24,943 nucleotides of DNA, taken from Anaerolineales bacterium (GTDB taxonomy: Bacteria; Chloroflexota; Anaerolineae; UBA7937). Positions 7,623 to 15,805 of the stretch are shown here, one piece after another; the first letter of the stretch is position 1, and each line of letters begins with the position of its first letter. Both the position numbers and the translations under genes were made by a program. Under the pieces are notes generated by a model, which was not told the DNA's origin, did not search any database, and was given only the letters and a program-made list of their open reading frames with translations. The DNA is taken from positions 1-24,943 of the forward strand of contig JAUVHF010000002.1 of the NCBI GenBank assembly GCA_030593425.1. The letters run 5' to 3'.

Positions 7623-8618
7623 CTATAGTTGAGGGTGATCTCTGCACTCCTCATCTTGTCCGAAACTGCCTATCGTGGCCGCCAGTTCTTCCGGTTCCCA
7701 ATCGCCCACTAACTCGATCTCCAGTTCTAGAAGGGTTCCATGCTTCTGCCACACCCTCTCCCGTACTAGCCTGACGAGAGCCGCCACGTCGCTAGCCCGC
7801 GCCTGACCCAAATTCACGATGTAGTTGGCGTGCAGGGGAGAGATTTGAGCATCGCCTATTCTATCTCCTTTCAGGCCAGCCTTCTCTATGAAGCGGCCGG
7901 CATACTCTCCCCCCGGGTTCTTGAAGACCGAACCGGCACTGGGCTCCTTCGGTTGGCTCTTGCGCCTCTCTCTCTCGCAAGAGGCCACCCGCTCCGAAAG
8001 GAGATCTGCGGATTCGGCCTGGAGAGCGAAGTCAGCGGAGAGGATCACCGAACTCTCTCCCTTAAAACGGCTAGTACGATAGCCCAGTTCTAACTCGCTC
8101 ACCGCCATCCGGCGAAGGACCCCCTGGTTATCGAGGAGAGTTACCCGTTGTAACCGTTGGGCTATAGAGCCGCCATAGGCTCCAGCGTTGTTTACGATGG
8201 CCCCTCCCACGGTCCCCGGGATCCCCACTGCCCACTCCAGTCCTCCTAACCCCTCTTTGGCTGTGCGGCGGGCCAGGGAGGAGAGAGAACCACCGGCTTG
8301 AACTTGAAGAAGTATGCCTTCGCTCCTTGTCAATGAGCGCACCCCTCGACATCTATTTTCGATGACTACCCCCCGCATCCCTTGATCGGCTACTAAGAGG
8401 TTGGTTCCTCTCCCCATCACGAAGTAGGAGACCCTCTGTCTTCGGGCCAGGGTGAGCCATCCTAGAAGATCCTCCTCTCTTCTGACTACCACGTAGAGGT
8501 CTGCTGGCCCCCCGATCCGATAGGAAGTATGGCGTGCGAGAGGTTCATCGACTAGGGCCCGGCCACCGAGGCCCTCTTCTTCCGCCTGAGTCAGGAGAGA
8601 AAGAGCCATCTCTGTCAC
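7623..8618 (-). CDS. murB: UDP-N-acetylenolpyruvoylglucosamine reductase
   Basis: MurB is the FAD enzyme that reduces UDP-GlcNAc-enolpyruvate with NADPH to UDP-MurNAc, the second committed step of peptidoglycan synthesis in the cytoplasm. The FAD-domain segments HTSYRIGGPADLYV, FVMGRGTNLLV and GIPGTVGGAIVNNAGAYG are clear. The third domain shows SAGSVFKNP, with the catalytic serine, and AGRFIEKAGLKG. The protein has 331 residues, and the compact layout fits type II MurB. ATG overlaps the murC stop by 4 bp (ATGA), so the two genes are translationally coupled. A tail of about 20 residues after the usual end (ELVGDWE) is rich in charged residues and has no known role. Confidence 0.96.
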   Translation of the reverse strand: MTEMALSLLTQAEEEGLGGRALVDEPLARHTSYRIGGPADLYVVVRREEDLLGWLTLARRQRVSYFVMGRGTNLLVADQGMRGVVIENRCRGVRSLTRSEGILLQVQAGGSLSSLARRTAKEGLGGLEWAVGIPGTVGGAIVNNAGAYGGSIAQRLQRVTLLDNQGVLRRMAVSELELGYRTSRFKGESSVILSADFALQAESADLLSERVASCERERRKSQPKEPSAGSVFKNPGGEYAGRFIEKAGLKGDRIGDAQISPLHANYIVNLGQARASDVAALVRLVRERVWQKHGTLLELEIELVGDWEPEELAATIGSFGQDEECRDHPQL

Positions 8619-10039
8619 CGCTCTCTCCTTTTGAGTCGGGCCAGGACGTTCTTGCCCACCTCGTAGATATCTCCTGCGCCCAGGGTGATTAAGAGGTCGC
8701 CACCCCTCAACTGTTGAGATAACATCGTAACGACATCTGGCAGAGCGCCGACATAGTGCGCACCAGGATGGTTCATGGTAGCCAACAGTGCCTGGGAACT
8801 GACCCCCAGGTCATCGATCTCTCGAGCCGGGTAGATATCGGTGACCACCACCTGATCGACGTCGCCGAAGGAAGCGGCGAACTCTGACAAGAGCGCCTTG
8901 GTGCGGCTATAGGTGTGGGGCTGGAAGACCGCCCATACCCTTCTTTCGGGATACCGCTCCCTAGCCGCGGCCAAGGTAGCCTTGATTTCGGTAGGGTGAT
9001 GGGCATAATCATCGATGACCATCACCCCTGCGGCCTCTCCTTTCACCTCAAAGCGTCTCTCAACCCCTCGGAACTGGGCCAAGGTCTTTCCCGCTTCTAT
9101 AAGGTCGATCCCCAGATAATCGGAGACCGCTAGAGCGGCCAAGCCGTTTTTCACGTTGTGCCGACCTGGGATGCGGAGGGTGAACTCTCCCCGCGAGCGG
9201 CCGCTGGCGAGCACGCGAAAGTCGCTGCCCCCGGCGGCATTGGCTGCAAGATCCGCGGCCCGCCAGCGCGCCCTGGGGCCTAGGCCGTAGGTGGTGATCT
9301 CCGCAAGGTGGGGCTCTTTCTCGAGCCTCTGTCCCATCGAATCGTCAGCACAAAGGAAGATCTCTCCTTCCTGAGGGACTAACTTTACAAACTCCAGGTA
9401 TGCCTGGTAGATATCTTCCAAGTCTCGGAAATGGTCGGGATGGTCCATCTCTATGTTGGTGACCAGGGCGACGGAAGGGGAGAGTCCCAGGAAGGTGCGC
9501 TGGTACTCGTCGGCCTCAAGGACGAGATATTTCCCCTTTCCCGCCTTGGCGTTGGAGCCCAGTTCCGGTATTACCCCTCCCACTATGATGGTAGGATCCA
9601 AGCCCGCCCGCTCTAGTATGAGGGCGATCATAGCGCTGGTGGTCGTCTTTCCATGGGTGCCAGCCACGGCCACGCCGTAGCGGTCCTCCATGAGTGGTCC
9701 CAGGATTTTAGCTCGACTGACGACCGGGATCCCAGTTTCCTGGGCCGCAAGCACCTCTGGGTTATGGGGGGGCACGGCGGAGGAGACTACGACGAGATCT
9801 GCGCCCGCTATATTCTTTGCCGCATGACCCTCATACACCGTGCCCCCTAAGCCGACCAGGGCCTCCGTGAGAGGAGAAACTCTCAAGTCGGAGCCAGAGA
9901 CCCTGTAGCCCTCTTCTAAGAGCACCCGGGCGATGCCACTCATCCCTATACCCCCGATGCCTACGAAATGAACGTGGTGCACACCTTCTAAGCCTTTACT
10001 GACCTCTTCTCTATAAGTCCTACTCTCTTCTCCGCCCAT
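8615..10039 (-). CDS. murC: UDP-N-acetylmuramate--L-alanine ligase
   Basis: MurC adds the first amino acid, usually L-alanine, to UDP-MurNAc using ATP. The 474 residues start with a Rossmann-type domain (HFVGIGGIGMSGIARVL, 24-40). They contain the Mur-ligase P-loop AGTHGKTTT (126-134), the LEADEYQRTFL segment, EMDHPDHF and RFEVKG, with the C-terminal domain motif DDYAHHPTEIKATL and FQPHTYSRTKAL. Length is standard for MurC. It lies 6 bp after the second CvpA-like gene and overlaps murB by 4 bp. GAGGG just before the ATG acts as ribosome-binding site. Confidence 0.97.
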   Translation of the reverse strand: MGGEESRTYREEVSKGLEGVHHVHFVGIGGIGMSGIARVLLEEGYRVSGSDLRVSPLTEALVGLGGTVYEGHAAKNIAGADLVVVSSAVPPHNPEVLAAQETGIPVVSRAKILGPLMEDRYGVAVAGTHGKTTTSAMIALILERAGLDPTIIVGGVIPELGSNAKAGKGKYLVLEADEYQRTFLGLSPSVALVTNIEMDHPDHFRDLEDIYQAYLEFVKLVPQEGEIFLCADDSMGQRLEKEPHLAEITTYGLGPRARWRAADLAANAAGGSDFRVLASGRSRGEFTLRIPGRHNVKNGLAALAVSDYLGIDLIEAGKTLAQFRGVERRFEVKGEAAGVMVIDDYAHHPTEIKATLAAARERYPERRVWAVFQPHTYSRTKALLSEFAASFGDVDQVVVTDIYPAREIDDLGVSSQALLATMNHPGAHYVGALPDVVTMLSQQLRGGDLLITLGAGDIYEVGKNVLARLKRRER

Positions 10040-10045
10040 ATCCCT

Positions 10046-10591
10046 CTACCTGAAGACTCGAACCAATATCAGGAAGGCCACGAAGAGAAGGAGATAGGGC
10101 TCTAAGATCGGTACGGGCAGGAAAGGCAGGAGAGCCTTGGCTAGGTTAGTGAGGGGCGGTGAAAAGAGCCCCAGCAACCTTATGGGGTAGTCGAAACGGT
10201 CTAGATAGTACCAGATAGTGCCCGAGATCAGATAGCCGTTGACCGCCCCGTTAATGACATTCATCGCTACTCCCAGAGGGCCTCGAGGGGGGTCTCCTCG
10301 GAAGGCTAGGGTCTCTCCATGGTAAGAGATGAAGACCATAGCGATGAAGAGGCCCAGATAGAAGGCTGCTTGAATCGGGTTGGAATAGGGGCCCGCTAGA
10401 AAGGAGCCACCCAGGAGACCCCCCAATTGTGCGTCGAGGCCCAAAAGTATCGTCCCTCCCCATTCGGTGAGGACCAAGAGGGCCACCAGGATGCTGGTGG
10501 TAGCCCCCAACTCTTTGGGGTAGCCCCGAACTATGCCTACAAAGGCAAAGACGATGATCAGTGCGAACCAAAGTAGTTCCAACGCTCCCAT
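10046..10591 (-). CDS. CvpA-like integral membrane protein (second of a tandem pair)
   Basis: This 181-residue protein has about four hydrophobic segments. The first is followed by GIVRGYPKELGATTSILVAL, which resembles the G-x2-RG-x4-E-L pattern at the start of CvpA-family membrane proteins. No catalytic motif is visible. It sits inside the dcw operon between a similar gene of the same length and murC, with gaps of 7 and 6 bp, so it is produced with the cell-wall enzymes. CvpA homologues have been linked to envelope functions; a role here in division or precursor handling is inferred only from position. Assignment to CvpA is tentative because only the N-terminal pattern is recognisable. Confidence 0.72.
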   Translation of the reverse strand: MGALELLWFALIIVFAFVGIVRGYPKELGATTSILVALLVLTEWGGTILLGLDAQLGGLLGGSFLAGPYSNPIQAAFYLGLFIAMVFISYHGETLAFRGDPPRGPLGVAMNVINGAVNGYLISGTIWYYLDRFDYPIRLLGLFSPPLTNLAKALLPFLPVPILEPYLLLFVAFLILVRVFR

Positions 10592-10598
10592 AGACTTT

Positions 10599-11144
10599 TC
10601 ACTCTCTAAATAGATCCCCTAGGTCCGCCCGATGTGGACGGATAGCACGCACGGCCAAAGTGATGAGTATAAATATCCCTCCGATTATTATGGGATGGAA
10701 ATCGAACTTCCCTGGAGTCATCGCTCCCACTGCTCTCTCGCCCACGGTGATAGGCGTGAGGAGGAAAGGGAGCAAAGCGCCGGGCAGGAGCGTTAAAGCG
10801 ACGAGGAATCCGTTGGCCAACCCCCACAGGGTACCGATGAGGGCTCCTCTTATGCTCTCCGGACGGGAGCCAAGCCTCCAAAGGAGAAGGTAGGTGAGCA
10901 GGATGATGACCAGGAGGAGGAAAGTGGAATAGCCTCCCTTCGCCCCGGCTGAGATGATCGAGCCGCCGGTCATCTTCTCCAATTTGGCCTCCACTTCGGC
11001 CGCCAAGGGGGATCCTCCAGGACCGAGGGCTAGCCAACCGCCGGCGATGACCGCGGTGAGAAGGAGTTGGCTTCTCGCTCCTCGTCTGAAGCCTAGGAGG
11101 GCGGAGAGAACCAAAATGGTGGCTAAAGGTAGGTAGTTAGTCAT
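10599..11144 (-). CDS. CvpA-like integral membrane protein (first of a tandem pair)
   Basis: The 181-residue protein opens with a membrane helix followed by GFRRGARSQLLLTAVIAGGW, a CvpA-like G-x-RG motif. Three or four more hydrophobic segments follow (FLLLVIILLTYLLL, FLVALTLLPGALLPFLL, IIIGGIFILITLAV). It overlaps the end of murG by 8 bp and is followed after 7 bp by another gene of identical length and similar topology. The two look like an old tandem duplication. The region after the first helix, SPLAAEVEAKLEKMTGG, is polar and could lie outside the membrane. The function is unknown; the location points to the cell envelope. Confidence 0.72.
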   Translation of the reverse strand: MTNYLPLATILVLSALLGFRRGARSQLLLTAVIAGGWLALGPGGSPLAAEVEAKLEKMTGGSIISAGAKGGYSTFLLLVIILLTYLLLWRLGSRPESIRGALIGTLWGLANGFLVALTLLPGALLPFLLTPITVGERAVGAMTPGKFDFHPIIIGGIFILITLAVRAIRPHRADLGDLFRE

Positions 11145-12228
11145 CGATCAACGTCCTTAGTTCGTTCACCATCCTCTGAGCAGCCTCGGGCTGGGCCAAA
11201 CCCCGGGCCGCTCGAGCCATCTGAGCCAGTACCTCCTCGTCTGCGAAAAATCTCTCCACGACCGGTAGGAGGGAAACTTCTAAGTCGGCATCCTTGATCT
11301 CTACCGCCGCGCCGCTTTCCACCATGTAGTTGGCGTTTCTCTCCTGATGTCCAGCGGCGTAGGGGTAGGGCACTAAGATGCTGGGCAGCCCAGCAGCGGG
11401 GAACTCCCCCAGGGTAGAGGCACCTGCCCGGGAGAGCGCTAGGTCGGCGGCCGCCAGTGCCCAGGGCATCTCCTCGTGAAGATAGGCGTGGATTCGGTAC
11501 CGCTCCTGCAACTCTTTGGGAAGCCGCTCTCTTTCCTCCTCGAGCCATCGTTCATCTTCGTAGCCACCGATGTGGATCACTCGGCAGATTTTGAGCAGTT
11601 CCGGGAGGGTTTGGCTCACGGCGAGGTTGATCTTATGGGCTCCTTGACTCCCTCCCAGGACGAGGAGCAGTTTCTCCTCCAGGCTGATCCCCAGTTCTTC
11701 TCTAGCCGTGGCTTTATCTAGGGTCATTATCTCTTGGCGCACCGGGTACCCTGTAACCACACTCTTCTGGGGGGCGAAATACCCCTTTGATTCGGCGAAG
11801 GAGAGGGCCACCCGACTGGCGATGGGGGCCAGGGCTCGGACAGCCAGTCCGGGCACGATATCCGGCAGGTAAAGGAGGCTGGGCACGCCCCGCAACCAGC
11901 CGGCAACCACCGCCGGGAAGCAGACATAGCCTCCCGTGGCTAAGATCGCCTGGGGCTTAAACTCGTCCACTATTCTCCTCGCTTGGCTTATGCCCAAGAC
12001 CACTCGCCCAAGTTGACCTGGCACTCGCCAGAGGGGAGAGCCCAAGAGAGTAGCGGTAGTGATGCCCTGGAAGGGGAGCCCCTCCCGCGGGACCAGTTGG
12101 GCTTCTACACCTGAAGCGTCGCCCACAAATAGGAAAGATGACACTTCTTGAGCCCCGAGTTCCCTAGCCACGACCACGGCGGGATAGATGTGGCCGCCGG
12201 TGCCGCCACCCGAAATCAAAAGTCGCAC
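11137..12228 (-). CDS. murG: Undecaprenyl-PP-MurNAc-pentapeptide GlcNAc transferase
   Basis: MurG adds GlcNAc to lipid I on the inner membrane face to make lipid II. The 363-residue GT28-family enzyme begins MRLLISGGGTGGHIYPAV, the diagnostic first glycine-rich loop. It continues with ILATGGYVCFPAVVAG, LLVLGGSQGAHKINLAV and the donor-site segment ALSRAGASTLGEFPAAGLPSILVPYPYAAGHQ. The start is fixed by the GGGTGGH loop at residues 7-13. As a result it overlaps the end of ftsW by 65 bp in another frame, unusually long for this operon. It overlaps the next gene by 8 bp. Confidence 0.97.
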   Translation of the reverse strand: MRLLISGGGTGGHIYPAVVVARELGAQEVSSFLFVGDASGVEAQLVPREGLPFQGITTATLLGSPLWRVPGQLGRVVLGISQARRIVDEFKPQAILATGGYVCFPAVVAGWLRGVPSLLYLPDIVPGLAVRALAPIASRVALSFAESKGYFAPQKSVVTGYPVRQEIMTLDKATAREELGISLEEKLLLVLGGSQGAHKINLAVSQTLPELLKICRVIHIGGYEDERWLEEERERLPKELQERYRIHAYLHEEMPWALAAADLALSRAGASTLGEFPAAGLPSILVPYPYAAGHQERNANYMVESGAAVEIKDADLEVSLLPVVERFFADEEVLAQMARAARGLAQPEAAQRMVNELRTLIDD

Positions 12229-13348
12229 CCTCTTCTCCTTCTCCTCCCTGGGAGATATTGAGGAGTATCCCCACTCCGACCAGGGAGATGACCAAGGATG
12301 AACCCCCGAAACTGATGAAGGGCAGGGGGAGCCCGGTGAAAGGTAGAGTAGCCGTCACTACGGCGATATTGACCAGGGCCTGGATGGTCAGCCAACAGGT
12401 TATGCCCGAGGCTAAAAGCATCCCATAGATGTCGGGCGCCTGGAAAGCGATCCTCAAGCCCCGATAGGCGAGGATGGCCAAGAGCACCATCACCACTAGA
12501 CAGCCGAAGAGCCCTAGTTCCTCCCCTAGGATGGCGAAGATGGTATCGGTATGGGAGGCGGGGAGGAAGCCCAGTTTCTGCCGGCTGGCTCCCAGCCCCA
12601 CGCCGGTTATCCCCCCGGAGCCCAAGGCGATGAGGGTCTGAGAGACGTGGTAATTGGCCAGGCTGAAAGGGTCGTTGAGAGGATCTGCCAAGTAGGTGGA
12701 TATCCTGCTAGCAGCGTAAGAGGTCTGGCTGATCAAGAGATAGAGGGTAGCGCCTCCTACGAGAAAGCCGATCCCCAACTGGAGAAGATCTGCGCCGGCG
12801 ATGAAGAACATAGCCACCGTGGTAGCCACGATGAGGATGGCGGTGCCGAAATCGGGCTCCAAGATGATGAATCCGGTGACTAGTCCGATGAGGACTGCGA
12901 AGGGAACCAGCCCATAAGAGACCTGCTGGATCTTCTCCCCCTTGGAGGAGAGCCAATGGGCGATGTAGAGAACCATAGCCAGTTTGGTGAATTCGCTGGG
13001 TTGTAGCGAGCGGCTCAGGAGCCACCGTCGGGAGCCGTGCACCTCCTCTCCAATGAAGAGGACGAGGGCTAGGAGAAACAGGGACAGACCTAGGGCTGGC
13101 ACCGACAGATACCGCCAGCGATGGTAATCGATGCGGGTGACGATGAGCATAGCCAAAACCCCCAGGCCTGCCCAGGTGGCTTGGCGGACCAAGAAATAGG
13201 TGGGGTTATCGTATAGTTCATAGGCCAGAGCGAAGGTAGAACTGTAGACCATCATCAAGCCTATGAGAAGGAGCCCGGCCAGGACCAAAAGGATCACGTA
13301 GTCGGGGCCTCGGGCCGCGATATCTCTCCAGCGGTTCCTCTTAGCCAT
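12164..13348 (-). CDS. ftsW: Lipid II polymerase FtsW (SEDS family)
   Basis: FtsW is the SEDS-family peptidoglycan glycosyltransferase that works with FtsI at the septum. The 394 residues contain about ten membrane helices. Family landmarks include MMVYSSTFALAYELYDNPTY, GSRRWLLSRSLQPSEFTKLA, FLEPD-like ILEPDFGTAILI, HTDTIFAILGEELGLFG, and the C-terminal PFTGLPLPFISFGGSSLVI. After the last helix a polar, arginine-rich tail (about 25 residues, ending RRPHLSRRGRG) is encoded across the start of murG. FtsW overlaps murD by 8 bp and murG by 65 bp. RodA is the alternative, but the dcw position favours FtsW. Confidence 0.95.
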   Translation of the reverse strand: MAKRNRWRDIAARGPDYVILLVLAGLLLIGLMMVYSSTFALAYELYDNPTYFLVRQATWAGLGVLAMLIVTRIDYHRWRYLSVPALGLSLFLLALVLFIGEEVHGSRRWLLSRSLQPSEFTKLAMVLYIAHWLSSKGEKIQQVSYGLVPFAVLIGLVTGFIILEPDFGTAILIVATTVAMFFIAGADLLQLGIGFLVGGATLYLLISQTSYAASRISTYLADPLNDPFSLANYHVSQTLIALGSGGITGVGLGASRQKLGFLPASHTDTIFAILGEELGLFGCLVVMVLLAILAYRGLRIAFQAPDIYGMLLASGITCWLTIQALVNIAVVTATLPFTGLPLPFISFGGSSLVISLVGVGILLNISQGGEGEEGATFDFGWRHRRPHLSRRGRG

Positions 13349-14753
13349 CTTTCAGTTTGCCTACCAGATCTTTGAAGTGTTCGCCTCTCTCCGCGAAGTC
13401 GCCATAGAGGTCGAAACTGGTGCAGGCTGGGGAGAGGAGAACGACATCTCCTGGCTGACCCACCTGAGCGGCAAGATTCACCGCCTCTTCTAGGTCACCA
13501 AGATCTTTGATGAGTGGGGTCTCGGCCACCCCGGCTCTCTTCCCTGCCTCGCGCACCGCTTCTTCTATGGCTCGTGCCTCCTCACCAAAGAGGATGAGAT
13601 AGCGAACCTTTTGCACGATAAGCTCTGCCAACTCCTTAAAAGGAAGGCCCTTCCCTCGCCCTCCTGCTAGGAGCACGATGGGTTGATCGAAGGAACGCAG
13701 CGCCGCTATGGCCCGCCCCGGCGAAGTGGCGATGGAGTCGTTGTAGTAGGAGACGCCAGCCACTTCCCGCACTAACTCCAATCTGTGTTCCACCCCGGCG
13801 AAAGTCGTGCACACCTCAGCCATAGCCTCTGTCGGAGCCCCGGCGGCTGCCGAGATGGCACAAGCCGCAAGCACGTTCTCCAGATTATGATCGCCCAAGA
13901 GCCGGATATCCCCTCTCTCGCATACCTCTTTTTCGCCCGCCCAGCGGACTATGATTCTGCCTTCCCGTATGAAAGCCCCTCCTTCTACCTCCTCTAGCCT
14001 GCTGAAGAGGAGGGTTCGGCCCTGGCATTCGGGGAGCAAGGCATGGGTGGCAGGATCGTCCCTGTTTAGGATGGCATAGTCGTTCCTTCCTTGGTAGCGC
14101 AAGATGTTCAATTTGGCCGCCCTATAAGCCTCCATGGTCTTGTGACGGTCCAGGTGGTTGGGCGTGATGTTCAACACGCAGGCGATATGGGGGCTTCGAT
14201 CCAGGTTCTCCAACTGAAAACTCGAGAGTTCGGTGACCACTATGGCTTCAGGCCTTATCTCTTCTACGAACTCTATCAGGGGGGAGCCGATGTTCCCTCC
14301 TACCCAAGTGTGGCGACCGGCCCTCTCCACTATTTGGCCGACTAGGGTGGCGGTGGTAGTTTTGCCGCTGCTCCCTGTTATCCCGATGATAGGGGCTGGG
14401 CAAAGGCTGAAAAATAGCCTCGTCTCGCTGCTGGTAGAGATGCCCCGTTTGCGAGCCTCCACCAAGAGAGGGATATCCTGGGGAACCCCGGGACTGACGT
14501 AGATAACGTCGGCGTCCAAAAGGCTCTGGGGATGTCCTCCCAACTCGAATCGGATGAGGAACCCAGATAACCCTTCGATCCTCTCCGCCAGTTCTTCCCT
14601 TGTTTTGAGGTCGCTGACAGTGATGGTGGCTCCTCGCTGAGCGAGGAAGCGGGCCAAGGCCATCCCTTCCCTTCCTAGGCCGATGATAAATACCTTCCTA
14701 GACTCTCCCATTTCGTAAACCACCGATATGAATAGTGGAGCCAATTTGACCAT
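13341..14753 (-). CDS. murD: UDP-N-acetylmuramoyl-L-alanine--D-glutamate ligase
   Basis: MurD adds D-glutamate to UDP-MurNAc-L-Ala with ATP. The protein shows the N-terminal Rossmann-like domain (KVFIIGLGREGMALARFL), ADVIYVSPGVPQDIP, the P-loop GITGSSGKTTTATLVG (around 124-139), SSFQLENLDRSPHIACVLNITPNHLDRH and HRLELVREVAGVSYYNDSIATSP. The listed start at 14753 overlaps the mraY stop as TAATG, suggesting translational coupling, and gives 470 residues. An ATG at 14711 would remove 14 mostly hydrophobic residues and is closer to the usual MurD N-terminus; neither has a strong ribosome-binding site. It overlaps ftsW by 8 bp. Confidence 0.96.
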   Translation of the reverse strand: MVKLAPLFISVVYEMGESRKVFIIGLGREGMALARFLAQRGATITVSDLKTREELAERIEGLSGFLIRFELGGHPQSLLDADVIYVSPGVPQDIPLLVEARKRGISTSSETRLFFSLCPAPIIGITGSSGKTTTATLVGQIVERAGRHTWVGGNIGSPLIEFVEEIRPEAIVVTELSSFQLENLDRSPHIACVLNITPNHLDRHKTMEAYRAAKLNILRYQGRNDYAILNRDDPATHALLPECQGRTLLFSRLEEVEGGAFIREGRIIVRWAGEKEVCERGDIRLLGDHNLENVLAACAISAAAGAPTEAMAEVCTTFAGVEHRLELVREVAGVSYYNDSIATSPGRAIAALRSFDQPIVLLAGGRGKGLPFKELAELIVQKVRYLILFGEEARAIEEAVREAGKRAGVAETPLIKDLGDLEEAVNLAAQVGQPGDVVLLSPACTSFDLYGDFAERGEHFKDLVGKLKDG

Positions 14754-15805
14754 TATATGAGCGCCAAGGCTATCCCCAACATGGCCGCTAGCATGGCCAC
14801 CAGCCAGAAACGTTGTACTACTTGGACCTCAGACCAGCCGAGGAGTTCAAAGTGGTGGTGGAGGGGGCTCATCTTGAAGAGCCGCCGCCCCTTGGTCAGC
14901 TTGAAGTAGGCTACCTGCATGATCACCGACATGGTCTCGGCCACGAAGACGATGGCTACGATGGGCAGAAGCAGCCACTGCCCGGTCATGAGAGCCACTA
15001 CCCCCAAGGTGGCCCCCAGAGCCAGAGAGCCTACGTCACCCATGAAGAGTTGGGCCGGATAGGCGTTGAACCAGAGGAAAGCCAGGACCGCTCCCACTAC
15101 AGTAAAGCAGAAGAGAGCCAGGTAAGCCTGTCCTTGGAGATAGGCGATGATCCCGTAGGCGACGAAGGCGATGGCCGAGGTGCCTCCAGCTAACCCATCG
15201 AGGCCATCGGTGAGGTTGATGGCGTTGGAACTGCCCACGATGATGAAGATGGCCGCGGGTATATACCAGAACCCCAGGTCGATGAAGCGGGGGATGGTGG
15301 GAACCCCCACCCCCCGAAGCCCTAAGAGGTGGTAAAGGATGAAAGCCGCAACGGCAGCTATCGCTGCCTGCCAGGCGAACTTCAGGCGGGCTACGAAGCC
15401 CGTTTTCTCCACCAAGGCCGATTCGGCCTTCGCCTGTAGTGCCTGCCGGCGACGAACTATTCCGGCTAGGTCATCCAACCCTCCTAGGGTGCCATAGGCC
15501 ACCAGGATGCCCAGGGGGAGGAGGATGGACCTGCCGATCAACCTCTCCAAGTCGCTCAGGAGTTCTGGAGCCAGAGAAAGGACCGCTCGATCGGCAAGAA
15601 GCAGGAGCAAAGTGATCGTGACTATGGGGCCGATGATCATGATCCCCCCCATGGTGGGGGTTCCGGTCTTGACTTTGTGGGAACGGGGGCCATCGATACG
15701 GATCTGCTCACCGATGCCGTGGCCACGAAGATATTTGATCAGCGGTCCTCCCCAGAGGATAGCGAAGAGGAAGGTGAGAGAGCCTACAGCGAGAGAAGGG
15801 GCCAT
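14753..15805 (-). CDS. mraY: Phospho-N-acetylmuramoyl-pentapeptide-transferase
   Basis: MraY transfers the phospho-MurNAc-pentapeptide to undecaprenyl phosphate, forming lipid I in the cytoplasmic membrane. The 350 residues are mostly membrane helices. Family signatures are SHKVKTGTPTMGG near the N-terminus, GGLDDLAGIVRRR with the conserved aspartates, NAINLTDGLDGLAGG, FNAYPAQLFMGDVGSLALG and the C-terminal LHHHFELLGWSE. I chose ATG 15805, which overlaps the murF stop as TGATG and follows GGGAGGAAA. A GTG one codon upstream (15808) is possible. It ends in TAATG overlap with murD. Confidence 0.97.
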   Translation of the reverse strand: MAPSLAVGSLTFLFAILWGGPLIKYLRGHGIGEQIRIDGPRSHKVKTGTPTMGGIMIIGPIVTITLLLLLADRAVLSLAPELLSDLERLIGRSILLPLGILVAYGTLGGLDDLAGIVRRRQALQAKAESALVEKTGFVARLKFAWQAAIAAVAAFILYHLLGLRGVGVPTIPRFIDLGFWYIPAAIFIIVGSSNAINLTDGLDGLAGGTSAIAFVAYGIIAYLQGQAYLALFCFTVVGAVLAFLWFNAYPAQLFMGDVGSLALGATLGVVALMTGQWLLLPIVAIVFVAETMSVIMQVAYFKLTKGRRLFKMSPLHHHFELLGWSEVQVVQRFWLVAMLAAMLGIALALI

